A DNA stretch of 7,971 nucleotides from contig JADFJI010000084.1 in assembly GCA_022566235.1 (NCBI GenBank), positions 1 through 7,971 on the forward strand, given 5' to 3'. Origin of the DNA: Chloroflexota bacterium. Its GTDB lineage: Bacteria > Chloroflexota > Dehalococcoidia > Plut-88900. The notes under the pieces were generated by a model. The model did no database searches and was not told the origin of the DNA. It was given only the letters and a program-made list of their open reading frames with translations. Position numbers and translations under genes: made by a program. Of this stretch, positions 1-7,412 are shown piece after piece; position 1 is the first letter of the stretch, and the number at the start of each line of letters is the position of its first letter.

Positions 1-63
1 CTCGTGACGCCCAGTGTGGCAATCTGTTGACCCTAAGCACGGCGAAGCTCTCTCACATCGACC

Positions 64-1365
64 TTACATCAGGCGGGTGGGCATTGGGGTGTCCATCTTG
101 CCGAATCGGTCGGCGCTGAACATATCCAGGGGGAGGGAAGGCTTTCCATCGATGATCATCTCGGCCAGCAGCTGCCCCACGATGGGGCCCAGGGCAAACC
201 CGTGGCCGCTGAACCCCATGGACAGGAAAAAACCTTCAGGCCGGCCAACGGGCCCGAGAACGGGGAGGAGGTCGGGGGTCAGGTCTATGTATCCGGCCCA
301 GTGATTCTGTATCGAAAGACGTTTCAGCCTAGGTATCAATTTACTGGCGGCGGCTAGCTGTCCCCGCACCTTGTGGAGGGCCCGTCTGGGCTCCTTATTC
401 CTGGGGGCGATGTGGTGGTTGCTCCGGCCCCGCACCGAGGCCAGAAAGGCCCGAAGGTCATACCTCAGCAGCTCCATGTCCAGTCTGAAGGACACATACT
501 TGCGCTGCTTGATGAGCCTGGGAAGCCAGACGGCGATATCCCGCATGTCGTGGAAGGAGAGGTCGTGGTAGACCGCCTGGTCTCGGTAGCCGTTGCTGAC
601 CCGTATATTCCCCGATGCCGTCTGGCGCATGCAGTATATCCCGCTGCGGACGAAGGGCTCGATGAACCGGGGAGCGGGCTCCGTTTCGCCCTGGGACAAC
701 CGCACTATCTGGATGGGTATGTGGACACCGACCCTATCGGCCAGGCGATAGGCCCAGACCCCCGCCGCGTTCACCACCACATCCGTCTTGATCTCTCCCT
801 TGTTGGTGTCAACCGATGTTACCCTGCCCCCCGTGACCCCGATATCGGTAGCAATGCAACCGGTGTATATCTGGACCCCATACTCCCGGGCGGCCCTGGC
901 GAAGCCATCCACCACCTTGACAGGGTTCACGTGGCCCTCATTAGGAGAGTAGGCCATGTCGTAGAACCCGCCTTCGATATACGGGAACCTGCGTCTCACC
1001 TGCTCCCGTCCCAACAGCTCCAGCTCCACGCCCGCATCTTTAGCAGCAGCCACCATCTCCTGGAAGATCGGCCTGTCCGCTTCGGCTTCCGCGGGCAGAA
1101 GCCGGCCCTCTTTGATGAACTCCACATCGTAGCTTAGATCATCGCTAAGCTGGTCATAGAGCCGGAGGCTGTGCTCGGCAAAGAGGAACTCGCCCTCCTG
1201 CTTTCCCAGCAACCCCACCGCAGCCACCGTCCTGCCGGAGGCCTCGAAGGCGATCTCATCCTTCTCCAGAAGCACCACCTTCTTGCCCCTTTTGGCCAGG
1301 TTGTAGGCGATGGCGCACCCGGATATCCCTCCTCCAACCACCACTACATCGGCCCTATCCTCCAT
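64..1365 (-). CDS. FAD-dependent oxidoreductase, DAO superfamily (downstream paralogue)
   Basis: This 433-residue protein is a probable flavoenzyme that oxidises an amine or amino acid (C-N bond) or a related small molecule; the substrate is unknown. The N-terminus shows a Rossmann FAD site: strand VVVV, then GxGxxG at G11-G13-G16, with acidic E34 ending the second strand and an EASGR segment at 41-45. VVNAAG at 197-202 and the C-terminal GFSGHG at 384-389 are typical DAO FAD contacts, as is the WAGYIDLTPD stretch at 356-365. Residues of about 265-335 form a basic, partly helical insertion that classical sarcosine oxidases lack, in my judgement. There is no signal peptide, so it should be cytoplasmic. 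The ATG start is preceded by a GAGGGGGTGA Shine-Dalgarno (minus strand, 1369-1378). It lies 55 bp downstream of its paralogue and is probably in the same operon. Family assignment is firm; substrate and symbol (solA, thiO and dadA are all possible relatives) are not. Confidence 0.9.
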   Translation of the reverse strand: MEDRADVVVVGGGISGCAIAYNLAKRGKKVVLLEKDEIAFEASGRTVAAVGLLGKQEGEFLFAEHSLRLYDQLSDDLSYDVEFIKEGRLLPAEAEADRPIFQEMVAAAKDAGVELELLGREQVRRRFPYIEGGFYDMAYSPNEGHVNPVKVVDGFARAAREYGVQIYTGCIATDIGVTGGRVTSVDTNKGEIKTDVVVNAAGVWAYRLADRVGVHIPIQIVRLSQGETEPAPRFIEPFVRSGIYCMRQTASGNIRVSNGYRDQAVYHDLSFHDMRDIAVWLPRLIKQRKYVSFRLDMELLRYDLRAFLASVRGRSNHHIAPRNKEPRRALHKVRGQLAAASKLIPRLKRLSIQNHWAGYIDLTPDLLPVLGPVGRPEGFFLSMGFSGHGFALGPIVGQLLAEMIIDGKPSLPLDMFSADRFGKMDTPMPTRLM

Positions 1366-1420
1366 TGCTCACCCCCTCTTCGACACTTTTCTATAAAGCA
1401 GTTTAGGGGCCATGAAGACT

Positions 1421-2740
1421 CTACATCAACCGCTTCGGCACCTGCACCCGCCCTTCGGCGAAGCGGCTGGGCCGGAAGGAGTGAATCGACATAGAAGTCT
1501 GGCCCTCGATCACCAGGTCGGCCATCACCTTTCCTACGATAGGCCCTAGAGCGAATCCGTGGCCGCTGAAGCCCGTGGCCAGATACAGGCCCTCGGGCTT
1601 ATCCACGGGCCCGATAATGGGCAGAAAATCGGGAGTCATGTCCACGAAACCGGACCAGGTCCGGGTCAGCTTGATCCCTTTCATATCGGGAACCAGCTTG
1701 CTCACCCGGGCCAGCTTCCTCTCCAGGTTCTTGGGATGTTTTCTGGGTTCCATGCCCACGGGGGCCGGAGCACCCGACTTACGGCGTAACATCCTGTTTA
1801 CAAGCGCGGTGAAGTCATGCTTGAGGATGGCCAGATTAAGTTGTAGGGTCACGTCCCGCCGATACCGGAGCAGCCTGGGAGCCCACATCCTGATGTCCCG
1901 GAGGTCATGGAGGGACAGGTCGTGGTAGACATCCAGCTGACGATAACCTCCGGTTATGCGAAAGGTGCCCGATGCGGTCTGCCTTGCGCCGTAGTTGGGG
2001 CCCCGCAGAAAGTAGTCGAACAGCCGGGGACCGGGCTCCGTCTCTCCCTGCACCACCCGGATCAACTGGATGGGCAGATGTACCCCCAGCCTATCGGCCA
2101 GCCGGTAGGCCCAGACCCCGGCGACATTCACCACCGCGCCGGTCTGTATCTCACCCCTGTTGGTGGAGACGGAGGAGACCCGGCCGGCTTTGACATTGAT
2201 GTTCTTGACAATGCACCCGGTGTGAAAGGTGGCGCCATATTCCTGGGCGGACCGGGCGAAGGCATGGACGGTCTTGGGCGGGTTGACGTGGCCCTCGTGA
2301 GGAGAATATACAGCCTTGATAAAAGGCCCTTGCAAGAAGGGCCAGCGGGCCCGGGCCTGGTCGGGCTCCAGCCACTCTATTGCTACCCCCGACTCCTCGG
2401 CCCCTTCCACCATCTCCTTGAACAGGGGCATGTCCTCATCGGTATTGGCTATCGCGAGCCTGCCCCCCCTGATATATTCTATATCGGTATGAAGCTCATC
2501 TCCCAGGCCTTCCCACAGCTCCATGCTGGCCTGGGTCAGCTTGAACTCATCGGGGTGATGCTTGCCGAGTAGGCCCACGGCGGCCATGCTCCGGCCCGAG
2601 GCCTCGTGGGCGATATCGTCCTTCTCCAGCACCACCACATTCAACCCCCTCTTAGCCAGGTTGTAGGCGGTAGCGCACCCGGAGATCCCGGCCCCCACGA
2701 CGACTACATCGGCCTCTTTTTGAAGCGTTTGAGTAGACAT
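1421..2740 (-). CDS. FAD-dependent oxidoreductase, DAO superfamily (upstream paralogue)
   Basis: This 439-residue protein is a close paralogue of the next gene, with roughly half of residues identical by eye and alignable end to end. FAD-binding features are GxGxxG at G16-G18-G21, E39 at the end of the second strand, EASGR at 46-50, VVNVAG at 203-208, the WSGFVDMTPD stretch at 362-371 and GFSGHG at 390-395. An SPHEGHVNP motif at 146-154 matches SPNEGHVNP in the paralogue and may line the substrate site. Residues of about 271-340 are the same type of basic insertion, rich in Arg/Lys around 317-342. Both proteins end in Arg-Leu-Met. The ATG start at 2740 fits the alignment with the paralogue, but no convincing Shine-Dalgarno lies before it, so the mRNA may be leaderless or weakly initiated. 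It is first of the minus-strand pair and divergent from the propeller gene. It is likely a cytoplasmic amine or amino-acid oxidase/dehydrogenase; the substrate is not inferable. Confidence 0.9.
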   Translation of the reverse strand: MSTQTLQKEADVVVVGAGISGCATAYNLAKRGLNVVVLEKDDIAHEASGRSMAAVGLLGKHHPDEFKLTQASMELWEGLGDELHTDIEYIRGGRLAIANTDEDMPLFKEMVEGAEESGVAIEWLEPDQARARWPFLQGPFIKAVYSPHEGHVNPPKTVHAFARSAQEYGATFHTGCIVKNINVKAGRVSSVSTNRGEIQTGAVVNVAGVWAYRLADRLGVHLPIQLIRVVQGETEPGPRLFDYFLRGPNYGARQTASGTFRITGGYRQLDVYHDLSLHDLRDIRMWAPRLLRYRRDVTLQLNLAILKHDFTALVNRMLRRKSGAPAPVGMEPRKHPKNLERKLARVSKLVPDMKGIKLTRTWSGFVDMTPDFLPIIGPVDKPEGLYLATGFSGHGFALGPIVGKVMADLVIEGQTSMSIHSFRPSRFAEGRVQVPKRLM

Positions 2741-2860
2741 GGGCCGAGCTTAGCAGGGGACGGCCCTCCATTCAAGCCGAAGAGTAGGGCCGCGGGCTTT
2801 TTCTTAGCCGCTGGCAATGCAACGTCTCGATGCTCGGGGTTTGGGGTGCTGGCTATGAGG

Positions 2861-2871
2861 TATGATATATC
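2861..2871. promoter_or_regulatory. AT-rich island in divergent intergenic region, candidate promoter/operator
   Basis: The 203-bp gap between the divergent oxidoreductase and propeller genes (2741-2943) is GC-rich except for this patch. It contains TATGAT (2861-2866), a good -10 hexamer for the plus strand, and the perfect 8-bp palindrome GATATATC (2864-2871). The only -35-like hexamer for TATGAT, TTGGGG at 2841-2846, is just 14 bp upstream, which is too close, so the promoter reading is weak. No other structure is evident in the gap. Confidence 0.25.
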
Positions 2872-2930
2872 GCCTGGGATCGTTCATGGTGCCGGACCAC
2901 ATTTTATCGGAGGGCTAGGTATTTGAATGA

Positions 2931-2946
2931 AGGGAGAGCGACCATG
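2931..2946 (+). promoter_or_regulatory. Shine-Dalgarno and start choice for the propeller gene
   Basis: AGGGAGAG (2931-2938) lies 5-7 bases before ATG at 2944, which is ideal spacing. An upstream in-frame TTG at 2923 would extend the protein by seven residues, but it would place this Shine-Dalgarno inside the coding region and has no good site of its own. ATG 2944 is therefore preferred. Confidence 0.7.
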
Positions 2947-3918
2947 CCCGGAGACTTCAGTATTTTTGTTGGTACCGTAGGGATCGGTTTCAGTGGCGTG
3001 TGGTGCAGCCAGGATGGAGGCGAGACCTGGTCCATACCCAAAGGCATGAGGGACGAACTGGACTGCTGTGCGCTGGCGTCTGATCCCCACCATCCCGAGG
3101 TTATATTCGCCGGTCTCTATAACGGCATATATCACAGCGACGACGGAGGCGTTAACTTCCACAGAATAGAGAGCGCTGTGAACGCGTTCGGCGTCTGGTC
3201 CGTGGCGATCGACCCAACCAACTCCGATGTCATCTTCATCGGTTGCCGGCCCGGCGCTATTTTCAGGTCTAAAAACGGGGGCATGACGTGGAACGAACTC
3301 CCGGTAGACTTTGTCTCCGAGGGGTTTTTTGGAGGACCCACGCGGGTATTAGCGATGGTGGTCGACCCCGAAGACCCTCGTACCGTGTGGGCGGGCGTCG
3401 AGGCCGATGGAATCCGTAGGAGTCGGGACGGCGGGGATACCTGGGCGAGAATCGAGGCTGGCTTTACAGCCCCGGACATCCACGGAATATCCTTGAGCCC
3501 CGGGGCCGTCTTTGTTAGCACCGATGCTGAGGCCTTTGTCAGCACCGACCACGGGGAGAGCTGGACGGCCATAGGTGTGCCCGACCGCTTCGCCCCACTC
3601 CTGTCATGCCGCCAGATCGCCGTGAAACCCGACGATCCCGATGTCGTGTACCTCGCCCTGGGCGACAACGACTACACCAAGGCCACAGGCGCCGTCGCCA
3701 GGTCCGGTAATCGGGGCAAAACCTGGGAGCTGCTTTCGCTGCCAACGGGTCCCAACTCTCCGATCTGGAATCTGGCCGTTCACCCCGCGAACCCGGACCG
3801 GTTGGTGTGCTCCAGCCACTTTGGCCAGGTGTTCGTGAGCGAGGACTCGGGGGATTCTTGGCGCAAGGTGTCCCGTGAGTTTAGCGAGATCAGGGCCCTG
3901 GCCTGGGCCCCTCACTAG
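2944..3918 (+). CDS. Seven-Asp-box beta-propeller protein (BNR/sortilin-like repeat)
   Basis: This 324-residue protein is built almost wholly of repeats. Seven Asp-box motifs (S-x-D/N-x-G-x-T/S-W pattern) are visible at residues 22-29, 65-72, 109-116, 160-167, 200-207, 254-261 and 299-306; the second ends in Phe instead of Trp. Most are preceded by a DPxxPDxVxxxG strand segment (47-57, 90-100, 141-151, 230-240, 280-290). This is the signature of BNR/sortilin-type propellers, in which each Asp-box marks a beta-hairpin turn, so one complete seven-bladed propeller is the simplest model. The sialidase FRIP motif and a clear arginine triad are absent, so glycosidase activity is not supported. There is no signal peptide, lipobox or membrane segment, so it appears cytoplasmic, whereas many members of the group are secreted. 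It is divergent from the oxidoreductase pair and 266 bp upstream of the CoA-ligase gene. A binding or scaffold role is possible; the function is unknown. Confidence 0.85.
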   Translation: MPGDFSIFVGTVGIGFSGVWCSQDGGETWSIPKGMRDELDCCALASDPHHPEVIFAGLYNGIYHSDDGGVNFHRIESAVNAFGVWSVAIDPTNSDVIFIGCRPGAIFRSKNGGMTWNELPVDFVSEGFFGGPTRVLAMVVDPEDPRTVWAGVEADGIRRSRDGGDTWARIEAGFTAPDIHGISLSPGAVFVSTDAEAFVSTDHGESWTAIGVPDRFAPLLSCRQIAVKPDDPDVVYLALGDNDYTKATGAVARSGNRGKTWELLSLPTGPNSPIWNLAVHPANPDRLVCSSHFGQVFVSEDSGDSWRKVSREFSEIRALAWAPH

Positions 3919-4032
3919 AGGAGAAAAACCCGGGGTTCCAGGTATGGATTCAAGGAATAATGTGCCAAAGTCTCGTTTGTCCACGAAAAGCATATCTCGG
4001 CTATCCCACCCTCAATGTGTTTAGGGCTTGAG

Positions 4033-4048
4033 TCCCGACGTGTCGGGA
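4033..4048. repeat. Inverted repeat/hairpin TCCCGA-CGTG-TCGGGA
   Basis: The arms TCCCGA (4033-4038) and TCGGGA (4043-4048) form a six-bp stem with a CGTG loop. An extra TTG/CAA pairing (4028-4030 with 4050-4052) is possible across a small internal loop. It lies in the 266-bp gap between the propeller and CoA-ligase genes. No T-tract follows, so a classical intrinsic terminator is unlikely. The segment AGTCCCGA and the right arm TCGGGA recur in the hairpin at 7915-7937, which suggests a REP-like dispersed element. Confidence 0.55.
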
Positions 4049-4061
4049 GCAAACTTCCCGG

Positions 4062-4080
4062 CCCCGACCTTGTCTCGGGG
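4062..4080. repeat. Second hairpin CCCCGA-N7-TCGGGG
   Basis: The arms CCCCGA (4062-4067) and TCGGGG (4075-4080) make a six-bp GC-rich stem with a seven-base loop, starting 14 bp after the previous hairpin. The arm sequence resembles that of its neighbour (CCCGA/TCGGG core), so the two may be units of one repeat element. It could stop transcription leaving the propeller gene, but no T-run is present. The rest of the gap (3919-4032, 4081-4145) holds nothing I can identify. Confidence 0.45.
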
Positions 4081-4145
4081 CAGCCACAAGCGGAGTCCAC
4101 TTCTCAGATTATCTACTGTCTGCATCACCACAGGGCTTCGCTACC

Positions 4146-4179
4146 TTGACCCTATAGCGTGGCTATGCTAATAAAGGGG
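4146..4179 (+). promoter_or_regulatory. Candidate promoter and Shine-Dalgarno of the CoA-ligase gene
   Basis: TTGACC (4146-4151) and TAATAA (4169-4174) are separated by 17 bp, matching a sigma-70-type promoter. The Shine-Dalgarno AAAGGGG (4173-4179) is five bases before ATG 4185. The two overlap: a transcript from this promoter would begin near 4181, after the Shine-Dalgarno, and would be almost leaderless. Either the promoter match is accidental and transcription starts further upstream, or two modes of initiation exist. The Shine-Dalgarno is the stronger of the two calls. Confidence 0.35.
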
Positions 4180-4184
4180 TCTCT

Positions 4185-5660
4185 ATGACAGATACAGCTT
4201 CGCCGGGAATCCCCACTTCTTCGGTCGCCAGTCCTCAGCCACGCCAGGACATCGAAGCGATCCTTCATCCCCGTTCCATTGCCGTCGTAGGCGCCTCCAC
4301 CAATCCTAAGAAGCAGGGATACATATTCGTCCAGCTGCTGAAGGAGTTCGGTTTCAAGGGCGGAATCTACCCGGTCAATCCCAAGGCCTCGGAGATAGCA
4401 GGCCTCAAGTGCTACTCGTCCATCAAGGAGGTGCCCCGACCCCTGGACTACATCATCTCAGCGGTCCCCGCGCCTCTGGTGCCCCAACTCATGGCCGAGG
4501 CCCAGGGCATGGGGGTGAAGGCGGTGCATCTGTTCACAGGCCGGCTGGCCGAGATGGGCACCGATGAGGGGATTCGTATGCAAAGAGAGGCGGTGGCGGC
4601 GGCTCGAGAGGGCGGTATGAGGGTCATCGGCCCCAACTGTATGGGCGTGTACAACCCCGGCCACGGCATATCATTCCGGCTCAACTTCCCTAAACGCTCG
4701 GGCCCTGTGGCCTTTCTCAGCCAGAGCGGAGGCAACGCCATAGAGTTCGTCTACCGGGCCTCTCTGCGGGGCGTCTTCTTCAGCAAGGCCATCAGCTATG
4801 GCAACGCATCGGACCTGGACGAGAGCGACTTCCTGGAGTACTTTACCTCCGATCCCGAGACCAGGATCATCGTCTGCTATATCGAGGGCGTTAAAGACGG
4901 CCGGCGCTTCCTGAGGGTCCTATCAGAGGCCGCCCGGGCCAAGCCGGTGATCGTCCTCAAAGGCGGGCGCACGAAAGCCGGGGCCCGGGCCGTGGCTTCT
5001 CATACCGCCTCCCTGGCCGGTTCGGACCAGATATGGGAGTCCCTCATCAAGCAGGCGGGCGCCATCAGGGCCGGGGGAATGGAGGAGATGGCAGACATGG
5101 TCGTTGCCTTCCGGTACATGGAACCTCCACGGGGCCTTAGGGTAGGGGTGATATCCGGCGGGGGAGGGGGCACGGTCCACAGCGCCGATATCTGCGAGGC
5201 CGCGGGACTCCATCTGCCTCCTCTGCCCGACGAAGTCCGCCACAGATTCAAGGCCCACCTGCCCGACACCTGGTACGCCGCCAGTAACCCCTTCGACCTA
5301 TCTGCCATCGTGTCGGCATCCGGCGGCGAGCTCACCATACCCCTGGCAGCCCAGTTCATGGCCGAGAGCGATGCCTTCGATGTCGTGATAGTGGACCCAG
5401 ACCTGGAGTTCCAATTCGAGAGCCCCGATAACCAGGACCAGGCACGCGCCCTGGTGGAAAACCTGATTCGGGTCAAACAATCGTCCAAGAAGCCCATGGC
5501 GATGATTATCCGACCCGGTGACGTTCCTGAGGCGTGGCGATGGCGCACTACCATGGAGCTGCAGCGCAAGGCCTGGGAAGCGGGCTTTCCCATCTATCCC
5601 ACTATGGGCCGGGCCGCACGCTCTATCTACAGCCTGATCCGGCACCACCAGGACCGATAG
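4185..5660 (+). CDS. NDP-forming acyl-CoA synthetase, alpha-type subunit (CoA-binding, no ATP-grasp)
   Basis: This 491-residue protein belongs to the acetyl-CoA synthetase (ADP-forming)/succinyl-CoA ligase superfamily, which interconverts acyl-CoA plus NDP and phosphate with acid, CoA and NTP through a phosphohistidine. Visible in order are a Ser/Pro/Thr-rich tail (1-20), a Rossmann CoA-binding domain starting at DIEAILHPRSIAVVGAS (about 22-125), the IGPNCMG motif (148-154), a ligase domain with SQSGG (179-183), the catalytic-His segment ASHTASLAGS with H273, and a third domain from about 317 (GVISGGGGG at 321-329) to the end. This matches domain order 1-2-5 of archaeal ACD alpha subunits (about 460 residues). 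The ATP-grasp domains 3-4 are missing, and no beta-subunit gene is in the window: the previous gene encodes the propeller and the next is convergent mutL. Either it works with a beta subunit encoded elsewhere or it has another CoA-linked role. Its substrate acid is unknown. It is cytoplasmic and its start is supported by a Shine-Dalgarno. Confidence 0.92.
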   Translation: MTDTASPGIPTSSVASPQPRQDIEAILHPRSIAVVGASTNPKKQGYIFVQLLKEFGFKGGIYPVNPKASEIAGLKCYSSIKEVPRPLDYIISAVPAPLVPQLMAEAQGMGVKAVHLFTGRLAEMGTDEGIRMQREAVAAAREGGMRVIGPNCMGVYNPGHGISFRLNFPKRSGPVAFLSQSGGNAIEFVYRASLRGVFFSKAISYGNASDLDESDFLEYFTSDPETRIIVCYIEGVKDGRRFLRVLSEAARAKPVIVLKGGRTKAGARAVASHTASLAGSDQIWESLIKQAGAIRAGGMEEMADMVVAFRYMEPPRGLRVGVISGGGGGTVHSADICEAAGLHLPPLPDEVRHRFKAHLPDTWYAASNPFDLSAIVSASGGELTIPLAAQFMAESDAFDVVIVDPDLEFQFESPDNQDQARALVENLIRVKQSSKKPMAMIIRPGDVPEAWRWRTTMELQRKAWEAGFPIYPTMGRAARSIYSLIRHHQDR

Positions 5661-5683
5661 GATACTTCCATTACGGGAGGTAT

Positions 5684-5707
5684 GACGGTTAAATGGCCCT
5701 TACCGTC
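5684..5707. other. Hairpin between convergent genes, overlapping the mutL stop
   Basis: GACGGT (5684-5689) pairs with ACCGTC (5702-5707), and AA/TT can extend the stem past a bulged T. It lies at the convergent junction of the CoA-ligase and mutL genes, which are 39 bp apart, and includes the mutL TAA. It could serve as a weak shared terminator, but neither strand has a T-run after the stem. Confidence 0.3.
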
Positions 5708-7412
5708 GGCCAAACTCCCTTTCCAGAAGGGAGGAGCTGAGGTGGACCAAAGTCGGCCTGCCGTGAGGACAGGTGTGGGGATTATCCGCGCTCTCCAGGG
5801 AACGAATCAACCCCTCCATCTCCTCCTGCCCCAGCGTGTCCCCCGCCCTCACTGCGCTGTGGCAGGCGATGACCGCCGCTATCGTCGCTTCCTGAGGGTC
5901 GTCGCCCTTGGCATCCAGCATCGAGTCCAGAATGTCGACGAAGGCCCGGCCGGGGCTCCGGTCCGATAGGGTGGCGGGGACGGCCCGGAGGAGATAGGTG
6001 CGATCGCCGAAGGCCTCGAAGGCGAAGCCGTACTCCTGGAGCAACGACTCCAGGGGCCCCAGGCCTTCTTCCTGGAGTGGGGTAAGCTCCACCGTCGCGG
6101 GGGTGAGCATCCCCTGGGCCTGCACCCCTCTCTCCTTTCGCTCCTTGAGGACCTTCTCGAACAGCACCCGCTCGTGGGCCGCGTGCTGGTCCACCAGGTA
6201 CATACCGTCGGGGCCCTCGGCGACTATGTAGGTGTTGTTGACCTGGCCGACGACCCTCAGGACTGGAAGGGCCTTCATCGGGCCCATGATGGGGGCTGCA
6301 TTTTCCTCCGAAGCATCGGCTCTGGGCCTCCTGGCCCAGCCCACCAGGTCCGAGGCCAGGGGGGTTCGAGGCGAGGCAGGGCCACCGGTGAAGGAGGCCT
6401 CGATTCCGGCCCGGGGCACGGGGGCCGACTCCACCAGGGCCTCTCTTACGGCCTTTTGGACCAGCCCGAACACCTCCCGCTCCCGCCGGAACCTGACCTC
6501 GTTCTTGGCGGGGTGCACGTTTACGTCCACCTCCTCCGGAGGCAGGGTCAGCTCCAGGACGGCGACGGGCCTGCGTCCCACCATCAGGAGGCCCTGATAC
6601 GCCTCCTCGACAGCATAGGTGAGACGCCGGTCCTGTATCGATCGGTGGTTGACGAACAGGGTTATGTAACCCCGCTGGGCCCGGCTCACCGACGGCGGAC
6701 CTGCGAATCCGGAGACCTTCCCGACCCCATCCCATTCCCCCCTTACCACCAGCATCGATTCCGCGGTCTCGGGCCCGTAGACTGCCGCCAGGGCCTCTTT
6801 CAGATCGCCCGTGCCTGGGGAAGAGAAGGAGGCCCGGCCATCGATGGTCAGGCTGAACCGTATCGATGGATAGGCCAGGCTGTACCTGCTCACCAGGGCG
6901 CTTATTCGCCCGTTCTCCGTCGCTGCCGACTTCATGAACTTCAGCCTGGCTGGAACGTTCTGGAAGAGCCGGGTCACCACCACGGTGGTTCCCACTGGAC
7001 GGCTCGCCGCCTCTCGCCTGGTGACCGAGCCGTGTCGAAGCTCCAGCCTGGTCCCTGCGACCTCGTCGGCAGAGCGGGTGACCAGCTCGAGGTGGGAGAC
7101 GGAGGCGATGCTGGGCAACGCCTCGCCCCTAAACCCCAGGGTGTGAATATGGTCCAGGTCCCGGGCCGAGGTTATCTTGCTGGTAGCGTGCCTGGCGAAG
7201 GCCGTCTCCACATCAGCCGCGGGAATCCCCGCGCCGTTGTCCACCACCCGTATAAGCTCGAGCCCTCCGCCCTTCACCTCGACGACGATCTGGGTGGCCC
7301 CGGCATCCAGGGAGTTCTCGATCAACTCCTTCACCACCGAGGCCGGCCTCTCCACCACCTCCCCGGCGGCTATCTGGGCCGCCACCTCGAGCTTCAGGAC
7401 CCTAATACTCAA
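5700..7412 (-). CDS. mutL: DNA mismatch repair protein MutL (endonuclease type)
   Basis: This 570-residue MutL links mismatch recognition by MutS to strand incision and excision. The N-terminal GHKL ATPase is complete: QIAAGEVVERPASVVKEL (13-30) with catalytic E29 and Mg-binding N33, DNGAGIP (58-64), RHATSKI (74-80), GFRGEAL (93-99) and the conserved lysine in NVHPAK (K303). A Pro/Arg/Ala-rich linker spans about 325-382. The C-terminal domain carries the metal-binding nuclease motif DQHAAHERVLFE (408-419), ACHSAVRAGD (516-525) and CPHGRP (548-553). It is therefore a nicking MutL, as in bacteria without MutH, and unlike E. coli MutL. The TTG start reproduces the spacing of the E. coli N-terminus exactly. 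AAGGAGG (7424-7430, minus strand) is 11 bases upstream, within the last codons of the preceding gene, whose stop is only three bases away. Translational coupling is likely. No mutS is in the window. The 3' end is convergent with the CoA-ligase gene. Confidence 0.98.
   Translation of the reverse strand: MSIRVLKLEVAAQIAAGEVVERPASVVKELIENSLDAGATQIVVEVKGGGLELIRVVDNGAGIPAADVETAFARHATSKITSARDLDHIHTLGFRGEALPSIASVSHLELVTRSADEVAGTRLELRHGSVTRREAASRPVGTTVVVTRLFQNVPARLKFMKSAATENGRISALVSRYSLAYPSIRFSLTIDGRASFSSPGTGDLKEALAAVYGPETAESMLVVRGEWDGVGKVSGFAGPPSVSRAQRGYITLFVNHRSIQDRRLTYAVEEAYQGLLMVGRRPVAVLELTLPPEEVDVNVHPAKNEVRFRREREVFGLVQKAVREALVESAPVPRAGIEASFTGGPASPRTPLASDLVGWARRPRADASEENAAPIMGPMKALPVLRVVGQVNNTYIVAEGPDGMYLVDQHAAHERVLFEKVLKERKERGVQAQGMLTPATVELTPLQEEGLGPLESLLQEYGFAFEAFGDRTYLLRAVPATLSDRSPGRAFVDILDSMLDAKGDDPQEATIAAVIACHSAVRAGDTLGQEEMEGLIRSLESADNPHTCPHGRPTLVHLSSSLLEREFGRR

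Noticed and set aside
373..1137. 254-codon open frame opposite the first oxidoreductase
   Set aside because: The minus-strand frame carries the complete FAD-binding motifs; this frame is its shadow. The same holds for 1907-2572 opposite the paralogue.
2944..3918. Possible sialidase or other glycosidase because of the Asp-boxes
   Set aside because: Asp-boxes are structural. The FRIP motif, an arginine triad and an export signal are not visible.
3915..4100. Small minus-strand open frame of 61 codons in the intergenic gap
   Set aside because: It runs through the hairpin cluster, has no Shine-Dalgarno, and its product shows no recognisable feature.
5661..5699. Strong bidirectional intrinsic terminator at the convergent junction
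   Set aside because: Only a moderate hairpin at 5684-5707 exists and neither strand has a T-run after it.
5782..6735. 317-codon open frame in another frame of the mutL strand
   Set aside because: The product is low-complexity Gly/Arg/Pro, overlaps conserved MutL coding sequence completely and has no family signature.
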